11,678 nucleotides of DNA from Planctomycetaceae bacterium. GTDB taxonomy: Bacteria > Planctomycetota > Planctomycetia > Pirellulales > Pirellulaceae. The DNA lies in the NCBI GenBank assembly GCA_007695205.1, contig REEF01000710.1, forward strand, positions 1 to 11,678. The letters run 5' to 3'. Both the position numbers and the translations under genes were made by a program. This document shows, one piece after another, positions 1-7,778 of the stretch. Positions within the stretch are counted from its first letter, which is position 1. Each line of letters opens with the position of its first letter. The notes under the pieces are model-generated. The model was not told where the DNA came from and made no database searches. It saw nothing but the letters and a program-made list of their open reading frames with translations.

Positions 1-89
1 ATGGTTCGTTGTTGCCCGAAAACGACTCCCGACCCCGTTCGCGCTGGGTACCACCCAACGAAATCCAACAGTTTTTCCTTTGCCGATCC

Positions 90-2276
90 TTACGCGACGG
101 CGGCTTCTGCTTGTTCGATCAGCCCGTAATGTCGCAGGCCCTCGATGATCCCGCCGGCGCAGTGCGCCTGGGCATAGTAGATGCGATCGGAGCGGACCCC
201 CTTCAGGTCTAGCAGTTCCTCGTCGTGGTTGCCGACCACGATCCCGGCGGTCTGGCCGGTCAGCATATCGGCGTCGTTGCCCGAATCGCCGGCCGTGGCC
301 ATCCGTTCGAGCGCCACGTTCCACTTGCCGGAAAGGTACCGGACCGCCTTGCCCTTCGAAGCTCGGTAGGGCAGGATGTCCACGAATACGCCGTGAGAGA
401 AAATCAACGAATGGGGCGCGCGCGCTTGCGCCAGGGCTTCGTGGATCTGCGGCAGCACTTCGTCCGGCACGACGCCGTCGTCCAGATCGTAACTGATCTT
501 GAATTCCTGCTGCGTGTGCTTGTCCTTCTGCAGGAACAAGAACGGTAGCTTGTCCAAAGTCTCGCGAATGCGATCGGGGTACCATCGAGTCCGCAGATGG
601 CTGGCCCAGCCTTTGTCGGGAGCCAAATCGCGGCCATAGTAGATCTGCGTGCCTACCGCAGCGATCACCACGTCGATGTCGTGCAAGTCGTATTCGTCCA
701 ACACCTGCTTGATCAGCTCCAACGCGCGTCCTGACGCAACGCCGAATCCCATGTGACTGCGATGCTGCCGGATGATCTCTTTCAACTGCTGCAGCGCCGG
801 GTCATCCCCTAGCAGCGTGTTATCGATGTCCGTGATCAGCATGCTGTCCAACTCGGCCAACCGTCGTCCTGGCGCCACCTTGATGGTCGGGGCCGCCGTT
901 TTGGAAGTCGAGGCCAGATCCTTGAGACACTCCAGGTAGTGCCCGCAGTGCGTGTGCCACGAGTAATGCTTGCGCACCAGATTGATGCCGTTGTTCGAGC
1001 ACTGGTCCCAATGGTTGCGATCGGTCAACATTTTCAGCATGGCATCGCTCAACGCCTGCTGATCTTTGGTGTCGACGATCGTGCCGCTTTGGCAGTTTTC
1101 GACGATGTCTCTCGGGCCCCCGTCCTGAGGTGCCACGAACGGTAGCCCGGTCGCCGAGGCTTCGATCGCGGTCAAGCCAAACAACTCGATGTAAGCCGAA
1201 TTGACGAACACGCCGTGGTTCGAGGCCGCCAGCCGATACAGCTCGGGAACATCGTACTCGGAGTTGTGGTCCTTAGGGATGGCCATCTTGCCGTACAGGT
1301 CGTAACGGTCCATCGCCAGCAGCATGTCCGTCAGCACCTGCTGTTCGTTCTCGGGCATCGATCCGATATCTTCGCGGATACCGGCAAAAACCGCCAGATT
1401 CGCGATGGCCTGCAGCGACGGATTCTCGCCGTAGGCTCGGATCAAGGCCCCGATATTCTTGCGGCGATCCGGCCGGCAAAGCGCCAGGATCAAGGGCCGT
1501 TCCGGATCGAAATGGAAACGCCCCAGTTCATTCTTCATCCGCATCCGCGCCTGCTTGAAATGCTCGTCCACCTGGTCGGGCGCCAGTTCGTATTCGTAGT
1601 AAGGGAAGAAACGACTGAGATCGGTCCCGGGCGGAATGACCTCGAAACGCAGATTCGTGTCCTGGTAGTATTTCCGATACTGGTCGTCTCGTTCATGTTG
1701 CGTGCTGGTGATCACCATGTCGGCAACCGCCAGGCAATCCTGTTCGACGTCGATGCGGTGACTGATGCTCAGTTCCTTGTCCGCCTCTTCCTGCGTCCAA
1801 CCTTCGCTCAGCAAGTAATCCAGCTTGGGCTTGCCCAGCGAATGCCCCGTGAACACAAACGGCGTTCCGAACGCCGCCGCCACCTCGCGCGCCACATAGC
1901 CCGCGTCGGCATAATGACCATGGACGACCGTCGGGATCTTGCCTTCGCGTCGAGTGAACGAGATCATCGCGTCGACGTAATCATCCAAATAAGGCCACAG
2001 ACGTTCCTTGCGTATGTACCGGCCACCACCGCAGGGCAGACGCACCAGGCGACACTTGGGGCTCAGCGGCTCGATGTCCACCGAGTAATCCTCGGACATC
2101 TTCTGATCGCGGATGCGGCGTGTGAACAGATCGACCGCTTCGACGTCAGGGAATTCGCTTAACGCCTTGGCCAACTCCAAAACGTAGCGGACCTGGCCAC
2201 CCGTATCCGCGTCACGCCCCATCTCGATACGAGAACCCCGAATCAAACCATGGATGCTGACCAACTGAATGTACAT
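90..2276 (-). CDS. sps: Sucrose-phosphate synthase with C-terminal sucrose-phosphatase (HAD) domain
   Basis: 728 aa. It makes sucrose 6-phosphate from UDP-glucose and fructose 6-phosphate, and the C-terminal domain is predicted to remove the phosphate; cytoplasmic. The GT4/GT-B part spans about 1-455: the sugar-nucleotide glycine motif GRDADTGGQVRYVLEL (20-35), HGHYADAGYVA (119-129), the SPS hallmark FTGHSLGKPK (142-151), the donor-phosphate pair R268/K273 in CRPDRRKN, and the E-x7-E motif E364/E372 in ELFGLTAIEA. The HAD part (about 475-728) keeps all four motifs: DIDNT (D483, D485), ASGR (S515), the lysine region SKGK (640-643) and GDSGNDAD (D664, D668). The phosphatase therefore looks competent, unlike the degenerate domain of many plant SPS proteins. 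Length matches bidomainal bacterial SPS. The ATG at 2276 is fixed by AAGGAGGT six bases upstream. It is divergent from the sucrose synthase operon. Family assignment is very secure; dual activity is inferred from motifs. Confidence 0.96.
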   Translation of the reverse strand: MYIQLVSIHGLIRGSRIEMGRDADTGGQVRYVLELAKALSEFPDVEAVDLFTRRIRDQKMSEDYSVDIEPLSPKCRLVRLPCGGGRYIRKERLWPYLDDYVDAMISFTRREGKIPTVVHGHYADAGYVAREVAAAFGTPFVFTGHSLGKPKLDYLLSEGWTQEEADKELSISHRIDVEQDCLAVADMVITSTQHERDDQYRKYYQDTNLRFEVIPPGTDLSRFFPYYEYELAPDQVDEHFKQARMRMKNELGRFHFDPERPLILALCRPDRRKNIGALIRAYGENPSLQAIANLAVFAGIREDIGSMPENEQQVLTDMLLAMDRYDLYGKMAIPKDHNSEYDVPELYRLAASNHGVFVNSAYIELFGLTAIEASATGLPFVAPQDGGPRDIVENCQSGTIVDTKDQQALSDAMLKMLTDRNHWDQCSNNGINLVRKHYSWHTHCGHYLECLKDLASTSKTAAPTIKVAPGRRLAELDSMLITDIDNTLLGDDPALQQLKEIIRQHRSHMGFGVASGRALELIKQVLDEYDLHDIDVVIAAVGTQIYYGRDLAPDKGWASHLRTRWYPDRIRETLDKLPFLFLQKDKHTQQEFKISYDLDDGVVPDEVLPQIHEALAQARAPHSLIFSHGVFVDILPYRASKGKAVRYLSGKWNVALERMATAGDSGNDADMLTGQTAGIVVGNHDEELLDLKGVRSDRIYYAQAHCAGGIIEGLRHYGLIEQAEAAVA

Positions 2277-2282
2277 GCGAAT

Positions 2283-2290
2283 ACCTCCTT
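2283..2290 (-). promoter_or_regulatory. Perfect Shine-Dalgarno of the SPS gene
   Basis: On the minus strand this reads AAGGAGGT, followed by six bases and the ATG at 2276. It fixes the SPS start and predicts strong initiation. It directly follows a stem-loop (2291-2307), so structure in the leader could affect ribosome access. Confidence 0.85.
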
Positions 2291-2334
2291 GCCTCGAGCT
2301 TCGAGGCGGATGCAGCGACGGTTCCCAGTCGCTG
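2291..2334 (-). promoter_or_regulatory. Two tandem stem-loops in the SPS 5' leader
   Basis: Two perfect 7-bp inverted repeats sit side by side. GCCTCGA/TCGAGGC occupies 2291-2297 and 2301-2307 with a 3-base loop. CAGCGAC/GTCGCTG occupies 2313-2319 and 2328-2334 with an 8-base loop. They are 5 bases apart, and the proximal one touches the Shine-Dalgarno. In the SPS mRNA they would form two hairpins in succession just before the start. The pairing is seen directly; a regulatory role is inferred. The first repeat could instead be a DNA palindrome bound by a protein. Confidence 0.45.
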
Positions 2335-2676
2335 GCGACAAGCGATGAAACTTTTCACCGTCATGATGAAACCCAAGGGGTTCGGGAGTGCTATCCCACA
2401 AGTCTTTTTCCAACTGCCCATGGCTTTACTGTCGCCGATCAGCAGCCCTCTGTCAACCACCGAGGCTCCGACACGCCGTGAGACAGCCAACACGGCGGCC
2501 GGATTTGCCACCACATCGAGCGACTGGTCCAAGCCGATATCCCCGAGACGACGAAACGTCCGTCCACTGTTGTTCCTCGCTCGAAAAACGCCATAATGGG
2601 AGGATCATTCTGACAGGATGCGGGCACCATGCACACCAGCCGTGGACGGTCGACCTGCAAATCATAATACAAGGCC

Positions 2677-2681
2677 AGGAG
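2677..2681 (+). promoter_or_regulatory. Shine-Dalgarno deciding the DUF4301 start
   Basis: AGGAG lies five bases before the ATG at 2687. The same frame is open back to an ATG at 2618, but that ATG has no ribosome-binding site and the extra 23 residues look unstructured, so 2687 is preferred. Confidence 0.7.
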
Positions 2682-2686
2682 TAACG

Positions 2687-4180
2687 ATGACGGTCGCATG
2701 GTCCGAAAAGGATCGACACCAGTTGGACGCGCGCGGCATCTCGATCGATGCGGCCGACCAGCAGTTGCGGATGCTACGCCAGCCCAGCCATCATCCCCAT
2801 CTGATCCGCCCTGGCAGGGTCGATGACGGTATTCAGCAGATTCCCGAGAGGGATCATGGCCGTTTATTGGAGATCCACCATCACGCGGCGCAGCGAGGGC
2901 GCTGGAGCAAATTCGTGCCAGCTTCTGGGGCGGCGTCCAGGATGTTCGCCTGGAAGGATCCGCAGGATCTGAGGCGGTTGGCCGAGCACCTGGATCGCTT
3001 CGCCTTCTACGCGGAACTGGAATCCGTCGCCAGCCGCAACGGGCACACGCTGTCCGAACTGCGTGCCACTCACGACGACGCGACGCTCGAAGCCTTGCTC
3101 TTGGGCGAATCAGGCTTGGGCTTGAGCGAGCTGCCCAAAGCGCTGTTGCCGTTCCACGCGTACGGCTCGACCAACCGCACGTCGTTCGAGGAGCATCTAC
3201 GAGAAGCTGCTGCATGCTTCGCCGACCACCAGCAGCAATGTCACGCTCACTTCACCGTATCCCCCGAACATCAACATCGCTTCGAAAACTGGCTGGTCAG
3301 CCTGGTCCGGGATTTACGCAGTGAAATCGGTGTTCGGCTGGATGTCGGATTTAGCCAACAGAAGCCGTCGACCGATCTCTTGGCCCTGGACCAGCAGGGC
3401 GAGCCGTTGCGTGACGACGACGGCAGTCTGGTGTTTCGTCCGGGAGGGCACGGAGCGTTGCTGGAGAACCTGAGCGATCTTGGCGCTGATCTCGTCTTTG
3501 TCAAGAACGTCGACAATATCGCTCATGCAAACCGGCGAGCAGTCGCAGACCATTGGATCAAAGTACTGGGGGGCTACCTGATCCATCTTCAAACGGAAAT
3601 TCACCGATGCTTGGCATCGCTGCAAACGACACAAGATGTACAGGCTTGGCGAGATGCTGACCCGTTGCTGCACCACGCGTTCACTGGTCTGATCGACGAG
3701 GACGCGGACAGCACCGATCCGGCGCAGCAACGGCAGCGGTTGCAGCAGCGACTGGATCGCCCATTACGCATTTGCGGTGTCGTGCCGAACGAAGGAGAAC
3801 CCGGCGGCGGTCCCTTCTGGGTTCGGCAATCCGACCAGTCGCTCAGCCTGCAGATCATCGAGAGCGCCGAAGTAGCGCCGCAAGACCCCGACCAGCAGGA
3901 GATCTTCGCCGCCGCGACGCACTTCAACCCGGTCTTCATGGCGTTGGGATTGCGTGACGCGGCCGATCGCCCGTATCCCTTGCAGGACTACGTCGACAAC
4001 CAGCGCTTCTTCCTGACTTCGAAAACGGCGGCCGGACAGCCGATCCGAGTCTTGGAACGTCCGGGACTCTGGAACGGTTCGATGGCCGATTGGAACACGG
4101 TTTTCGTCGAGGTCCCCCAGGCCGTCTTCAGCCCGGTCAAAACGGTTTTCGACTTGCTCCGCCCCGAACATCAACCGTAG
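2687..4180 (+). CDS. DUF4301 family protein, possible nucleotidyltransferase
   Basis: 497 aa from the ATG at 2687. I recognise it as DUF4301, a family known mainly from Bacteroidetes and without assigned function as far as I know. Conserved blocks in order: KFVPASGAASRMF (75-87), LPKALLPFHAY (149-159), FSQQKPSTD (222-230), FRPGGHGALLENL (250-262), FVKNVDN (271-277), the glycine-rich GVVPNEGEPGGGPFW (364-378), HFNPV (412-416) and GLWNGSMADWNTVFVEVP (460-477). The first block resembles the NTP-binding loop of GT-A nucleotidyltransferases, the second their Pro-Lys segment, and the GHG and VDN blocks resemble UDP-sugar pyrophosphorylases. Together with sucrose synthase and SPS nearby, this suggests UDP-glucose (or another hexose-1-phosphate) nucleotidyl transfer; that is inference. 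No signal peptide or membrane segment, so probably cytoplasmic. The next gene begins 23 bases after its stop. Confidence 0.85.
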   Translation: MTVAWSEKDRHQLDARGISIDAADQQLRMLRQPSHHPHLIRPGRVDDGIQQIPERDHGRLLEIHHHAAQRGRWSKFVPASGAASRMFAWKDPQDLRRLAEHLDRFAFYAELESVASRNGHTLSELRATHDDATLEALLLGESGLGLSELPKALLPFHAYGSTNRTSFEEHLREAAACFADHQQQCHAHFTVSPEHQHRFENWLVSLVRDLRSEIGVRLDVGFSQQKPSTDLLALDQQGEPLRDDDGSLVFRPGGHGALLENLSDLGADLVFVKNVDNIAHANRRAVADHWIKVLGGYLIHLQTEIHRCLASLQTTQDVQAWRDADPLLHHAFTGLIDEDADSTDPAQQRQRLQQRLDRPLRICGVVPNEGEPGGGPFWVRQSDQSLSLQIIESAEVAPQDPDQQEIFAAATHFNPVFMALGLRDAADRPYPLQDYVDNQRFFLTSKTAAGQPIRVLERPGLWNGSMADWNTVFVEVPQAVFSPVKTVFDLLRPEHQP

Positions 4181-4203
4181 CCCGCACAGCAGTCCCGCTC
4201 GCC

Positions 4204-4854
4204 ATGGATATCACCTGGGAATACCCGATCTATCTGATCCCGCACCAGACCGGTTACGTGTCGATCTTGGCCGATGATGGCTCGGACCAGCAGATGCTGG
4301 TCGTCTACACGTGCCAGGAATCGGCTGCCGAATTCATGGACGATCATGGCTTGCCGGGCCAACCGCGGGCGTTGCAGAACGCGCGCGAATTCCGTTGGCT
4401 GCTGGACGCGCTTCGTGCACCGGTGACCCAAGTGGCCTTTGATCCGCGAGTGGTGCAGCGCCACGCTCGGACGCGATGGACGGTTTCGATCCCCGCGTTG
4501 CGAGACAAGCATCTGGCAGCCGACTTTTCGCCCTGGAATTACCCGGTCTTCGTGGTGGCACAAGACACCGGGTTTGCGTGTATCCAGGGCCAGGCCAGTG
4601 ACGGGCGCCCCCTGCTGGCCATCGCCTTGTTCACCTCGCCGGAACGAGCCGAGGACTACTTGGAATCGGCAGGCGAGAGCGGGCAATTGTGCGAGGTTGG
4701 TGATATGGCGCTGGCACGCCGTCTGTTGGACTCGCTGCCACTGGAGGTCTTCTCCGTGGCGATCGACCCCGTGGTTGACGATTCGGTGCGAAAGGCCAGG
4801 CACTGCTTCGACATCGCGACTTTGTTGGAGAAGTACCTGGTTGCCGCTCCTTGA
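4204..4854 (+). CDS. Unrecognised protein of two tandem ~100-residue domains, in the sucrose operon
   Basis: 216 aa, no family recognised. It is an internal duplication: residues 7-104 and 113-212 align along their length. Matching pairs are YPIYLIPHQTGYVSI with YPVFVVAQDTGFACI, LVVYTCQESAAEFMDD with IALFTSPERAEDYLES, ALQNAREFRWLLDAL with DMALARRLLDSL, VAFDP with VAIDP, and a closing LRDKHL with LLEKYL. Each copy looks like an alternating beta/alpha unit, loosely reminiscent of SseB-like or other small alpha/beta domains. No catalytic motif, signal peptide or membrane segment is visible. The start is ATG 4204, since upstream in-frame residues overlap the previous gene. No clear Shine-Dalgarno precedes it, which suits translational coupling to the gene 23 bases upstream. 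Its place before sucrose synthase suggests an accessory or regulatory role, unproven. Confidence 0.8.
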   Translation: MDITWEYPIYLIPHQTGYVSILADDGSDQQMLVVYTCQESAAEFMDDHGLPGQPRALQNAREFRWLLDALRAPVTQVAFDPRVVQRHARTRWTVSIPALRDKHLAADFSPWNYPVFVVAQDTGFACIQGQASDGRPLLAIALFTSPERAEDYLESAGESGQLCEVGDMALARRLLDSLPLEVFSVAIDPVVDDSVRKARHCFDIATLLEKYLVAAP

Positions 4855-4892
4855 TTTTTTTCTTTGCTGCTACCCCATGATGGGAGATTCCT

Positions 4893-7280
4893 GTGACAGG
4901 CAATGATCTGGAACGTTTTTGCATCGAGCACCGAGACACGGTCTATCTATTGCTCAGACGATACCGCGAGCAGGAGAAGTCGTTTCTGCTGAGTTCCGAC
5001 CTGGTGGAGATCCTGGAGGATTTCTGCGCCACTCAGCCCGGAACGGAGTTGCGTGACAGCCCCTTGCATCGGTTGATGGAGGCGGCTCAAGAAGCGTTCT
5101 TCCGCGATTCGGCCATGTATTTGGACGTCCGCTGGTCGGTCGCCCGCCGCGGGTTCTGGCAACTGGATTGCGAGCAGATGAGTTTGCGGCAGATCACGGT
5201 CAGCCAATTCTTGCGCAGTAAGGAACAAATCGTCGATTCAGCGCTGCGCAGCATCCCGACGTTGGAGTTCGATCTCAAGCCTTTTGGGCGCGGCTTTCCA
5301 CGTCTGCGAGACGCCCGCTCGATCGGCCAGGGTATGACGTTCTTGAATCGCCATCTGTCCAATCGCTTGTTCCAGGATGCGACGGGCGGCGCACAGAAGC
5401 TGTTCGACTTCTTGCAATTACATCGAGTGCAGAGCCAGCAGTTGATGCTGAACCGGTCGATCGTCGACGTCGAATCGCTGCGCGAGGCCCTGCAGGAAGC
5501 CGATACGTTTCTCGCCCAGCAACCATCCGATCAGCTCTGGCGCGACATCGCCGTCGAGATGACTCGGCGCGGTTTCGAACCCGGGTGGGGCAAGACGGTG
5601 GAACGCGCCCGCGAAACCATGCAGTTCTTGTCAGAAATCCTCGAAGCGCCCGGGCCGGACAGCGTCATGCGCTTTCTGGGACGCATCCCGATGATCTTCA
5701 CCATCACCATCCTTTCACCGCACGGGTTCTTCGCCCAATCCGGCGTGCTGGGCAAGCCGGATACGGGCGGCCAGGTGGTCTATATCCTGGATCAGGTCCG
5801 TGCGTTGGAAAGCGAAATGTACGATTTCATCGATCGTCAGGGACTGGACGTCGAACCGCGGATCCTGGTCGTCACGCGCATGATCCCCAATTCCGAAGGC
5901 ACGACGTGCCACGAGCGGAACGAGCCGATCGTCGGGACTCGGAACGCACGGATCATCCGCGTGCCCTTTCGCACCGAATCCGGCGAGATCGTCACCGACT
6001 GGATCTCGCGCTTCCATCTCTGGCCCTACCTGGAACGATTCGCGACCGAAGTGTCCCCTGAGATCGTCGCCGAGGGCCAGGGGCGTCCCGACTTGATCAT
6101 CGGCAACTATTCGGACGGCAACATCGTCGCCTCGATGTTGGCGCATTCCATGAAGGTGACGCAGTGCAATATCGCGCACGCGCTGGAAAAGACAAAGTAC
6201 CTGCACTCGGATCTGTACTGGAAAGAACACGAAGACGAACACCACTTCGCGTGCCAGTACACGGCCGATCTGATCTCCATGAACACGGCCGATTTCATCA
6301 TCACCAGTACCTATCAAGAAATCGCCGGAACCAGCGACTCGATGGGACAATACGAGAGTTACCAGTCCTATACGCTGCCGGGGTTGTATCGAGTCAGCTA
6401 TGGCATCGATGTGTACGACCCGAAATTCAACATCGTCTCGCCGGGCGCCGATCCCCACGTGTTCTTCCCGTACTTCCAGCAAGAGCGTCGCCCGGAGGAA
6501 CTGCGTCAAGTCGTGGCCGAGATGATCTTTGGCGATGCCAACGACCAGGCTCGTGGTTGCCTGCAAGATCGCAGTAAACCCCTGCTGATGGCGATGTCCC
6601 GCTTGGATCGGATCAAAAACCCCGCCGGACTGCTGGCCTGGTACGCCCAATCGCCCCAGTTGCAGGCCGAAGCCAACCTGCTGATCATCGGGGGCCACCT
6701 GGACCCCGAAGCGTCAACCGACGCCGAAGAAGCGGAACAGATCCGGTACCTGCACGAACTGATGGACGAACATCAACTGGATGGCCGAGTCCGGTGGATG
6801 GTCATGCAGGCAGATAAGCATCTGGTCGGGGAACTGTACCGCCAGGTGGCCGACACCCGCGGCGCCTTTGTCCAACCCGCGCTGTTCGAAGCCTTTGGGT
6901 TGACCGTCATCGAAGCGATGAACTCCGGACTGCCGACCTTTGCGACGCGATTCGGCGGCCCTTCGGAAACCATTGTCGATGGCGTTTCCGGATTCCATAT
7001 CGACCCGAACCACGGGGATCTGTCCGCCGAGAAGATGCTGGAGTTCTTCCTGCGCTGCCGCGAGCATCCCAAGCACTGGGAGACGATCTCCGAGGGCGGC
7101 TTGCAGCGGATCGCCGAGCGGTACACATGGAAGCTGTACGCCGATCGCCTGCTCAAACTTGCTCGGATCTACGGGTTCTGGAAGTACATCTCGAACATCG
7201 AACGCGAAGAAACAGGACGCTACCTGGAGATGTTCTACTTCCTGATGTACCGACGATTGTCCGAACAGATCGGCTCCTGA
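4893..7280 (+). CDS. susA: Sucrose synthase
   Basis: 795 aa, the normal length for bacterial sucrose synthase. It catalyses sucrose + NDP <=> NDP-glucose + fructose in the cytoplasm. Residues 1 to about 270 are the N-terminal sucrose synthase domains; the GT4/GT-B core follows. Motifs: GVLGKPDTGGQVVYILDQ (about 284-301), FHLWPYLERF, GNYSDGNIVASML, NIAHALEKTKYLHSDLYW, MNTADFIITSTYQEIAG, NIVSPGADPHVFFPY, the donor-phosphate pair R570/K575 in MSRLDRIKN, and the E-x7-E motif E666/E674 in EAFGLTVIEAMNSGLP. The set STYQEIAG plus GNYSDGN separates it from SPS. The start is GTG at 4893 with GGGAG at 4882-4886, six bases upstream; nearby ATGs are out of frame. It is the last gene of the plus-strand operon, and I see no obvious intrinsic terminator after it. 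Confidence 0.97.
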   Translation: MTGNDLERFCIEHRDTVYLLLRRYREQEKSFLLSSDLVEILEDFCATQPGTELRDSPLHRLMEAAQEAFFRDSAMYLDVRWSVARRGFWQLDCEQMSLRQITVSQFLRSKEQIVDSALRSIPTLEFDLKPFGRGFPRLRDARSIGQGMTFLNRHLSNRLFQDATGGAQKLFDFLQLHRVQSQQLMLNRSIVDVESLREALQEADTFLAQQPSDQLWRDIAVEMTRRGFEPGWGKTVERARETMQFLSEILEAPGPDSVMRFLGRIPMIFTITILSPHGFFAQSGVLGKPDTGGQVVYILDQVRALESEMYDFIDRQGLDVEPRILVVTRMIPNSEGTTCHERNEPIVGTRNARIIRVPFRTESGEIVTDWISRFHLWPYLERFATEVSPEIVAEGQGRPDLIIGNYSDGNIVASMLAHSMKVTQCNIAHALEKTKYLHSDLYWKEHEDEHHFACQYTADLISMNTADFIITSTYQEIAGTSDSMGQYESYQSYTLPGLYRVSYGIDVYDPKFNIVSPGADPHVFFPYFQQERRPEELRQVVAEMIFGDANDQARGCLQDRSKPLLMAMSRLDRIKNPAGLLAWYAQSPQLQAEANLLIIGGHLDPEASTDAEEAEQIRYLHELMDEHQLDGRVRWMVMQADKHLVGELYRQVADTRGAFVQPALFEAFGLTVIEAMNSGLPTFATRFGGPSETIVDGVSGFHIDPNHGDLSAEKMLEFFLRCREHPKHWETISEGGLQRIAERYTWKLYADRLLKLARIYGFWKYISNIEREETGRYLEMFYFLMYRRLSEQIGS

Positions 7281-7554
7281 AGAATCCGGATCGAGTGCGT
7301 TGTGCCATCGAAAGATGAGGGGTTCCGGCCGAGGGACCGGGACAAACTGCTTCGGGAGCGGCGAATTCTTCCGCCAAAGCGACATCGACCTGCCCAAGCT
7401 GCGCCGGGGAGAGGCTGTGAAAAAATGGGACTGGCTCCGAGCGGAAACGGCGAAAACCCTGGAAAATCAGCGGTCGCGGGGTACGGAAAAGGGCTTCACT
7501 CCTTGCGTCCGTTCTCTGGTTTCACTTGCTTCTCGGTCCTGCCTTGGATTCCGT
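7281..7554. other. Intergenic region after sucrose synthase
   Basis: No gene supported. Open frames through here have unstructured, basic translations and no ribosome-binding site. I find no stem followed by a T-run. The stretch GGGACTGGCTCCGAGCGG (7427-7444) resembles short intergenic repeats I associate with planctomycete genomes, but there is no second copy in the window, so this stays an impression. It marks the change from the compact sucrose locus to the fragmented accessory region. Confidence 0.4.
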
Positions 7555-7778
7555 CTATTCCCAGCCCTCGCCAATGTGTTCCAGGGCGGAACGGATGACT
7601 TCGGCGTCCAGTCGCAAGCCGGTGCGGCTCTCATAGTCGCGCCTGAAGCTTCGGTATGCTAGCGTCAAGCAAATCTGCGGATGGCTGGTGGCTTCCGTCG
7701 TTGCCAACCGAAACAATACGAGTAACAAGGCCGATACTTCAGCTAGCGTGCGAGGTGCAGTTCGATGTTTCTTCGTGA
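7555..7778 (-). pseudogene. Orphan C-terminal coding fragment, family not recognised
   Basis: The minus frame is open for about 74 codons and ends at TAG 7557-7555. Its distal half reads like real protein: LAYRSFRRDYESRTGLRLD, then AEVIRSALEHIGEGWE and the stop. The upstream part, with LAEVSALLVLFRLATTE, also looks helical. No ATG is present; only TTG codons (7728, 7716, 7707) could start it, none with a convincing ribosome-binding site. It partly underlies the start of the nuclease-like gene on the plus strand. The best reading is the tail of a longer protein whose front was lost. A small TTG-started gene is the alternative. I cannot name the family. Confidence 0.35.

Larger units (their letters stand above)
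2277..2686. other. Divergent intergenic region between SPS and the sucrose operon
   Basis: This 410-base stretch must hold the promoters for both directions. I see the SPS leader hairpins and Shine-Dalgarno at the left and a Shine-Dalgarno for the DUF4301 gene at the right. CATAAT at 2663-2668 could be a -10 element for the plus operon, but I see no convincing -35 at 16-18 bp spacing. Open frames here lack family features and ribosome-binding sites and are not called. Confidence 0.6.

Noticed and set aside
45..57. Possible SPS terminator, TGGGT/ACCCA stem
   Set aside because: Only a 5-bp stem with a 3-base loop and no T-run in the SPS direction; not convincing as an intrinsic terminator.
1215..2162. 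Plus-strand 315-codon open frame inside the SPS gene
   Set aside because: It is the antisense shadow of SPS, whose motifs are unambiguous; no ribosome-binding site and no protein-like features of its own.
2618..2686. Longer DUF4301 start at ATG 2618
   Set aside because: No ribosome-binding site, and the added 23 residues look non-coding; ATG 2687 has AGGAG at good spacing.
4855..4892. T-run after the duplicated-domain gene as a terminator
   Set aside because: No stable stem precedes the T-run, and sucrose synthase follows within 38 bases with its own ribosome-binding site.
5715..6698. Minus-strand 327-codon open frame opposite sucrose synthase
   Set aside because: Antisense shadow in GC-rich coding DNA; the plus frame carries every sucrose synthase motif.
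7427..7444. GGGACTGGCTCCGAGCGG as a mobile repeat
   Set aside because: It resembles repeats I recall from planctomycetes, but only one copy is in the window and no boundary can be drawn.
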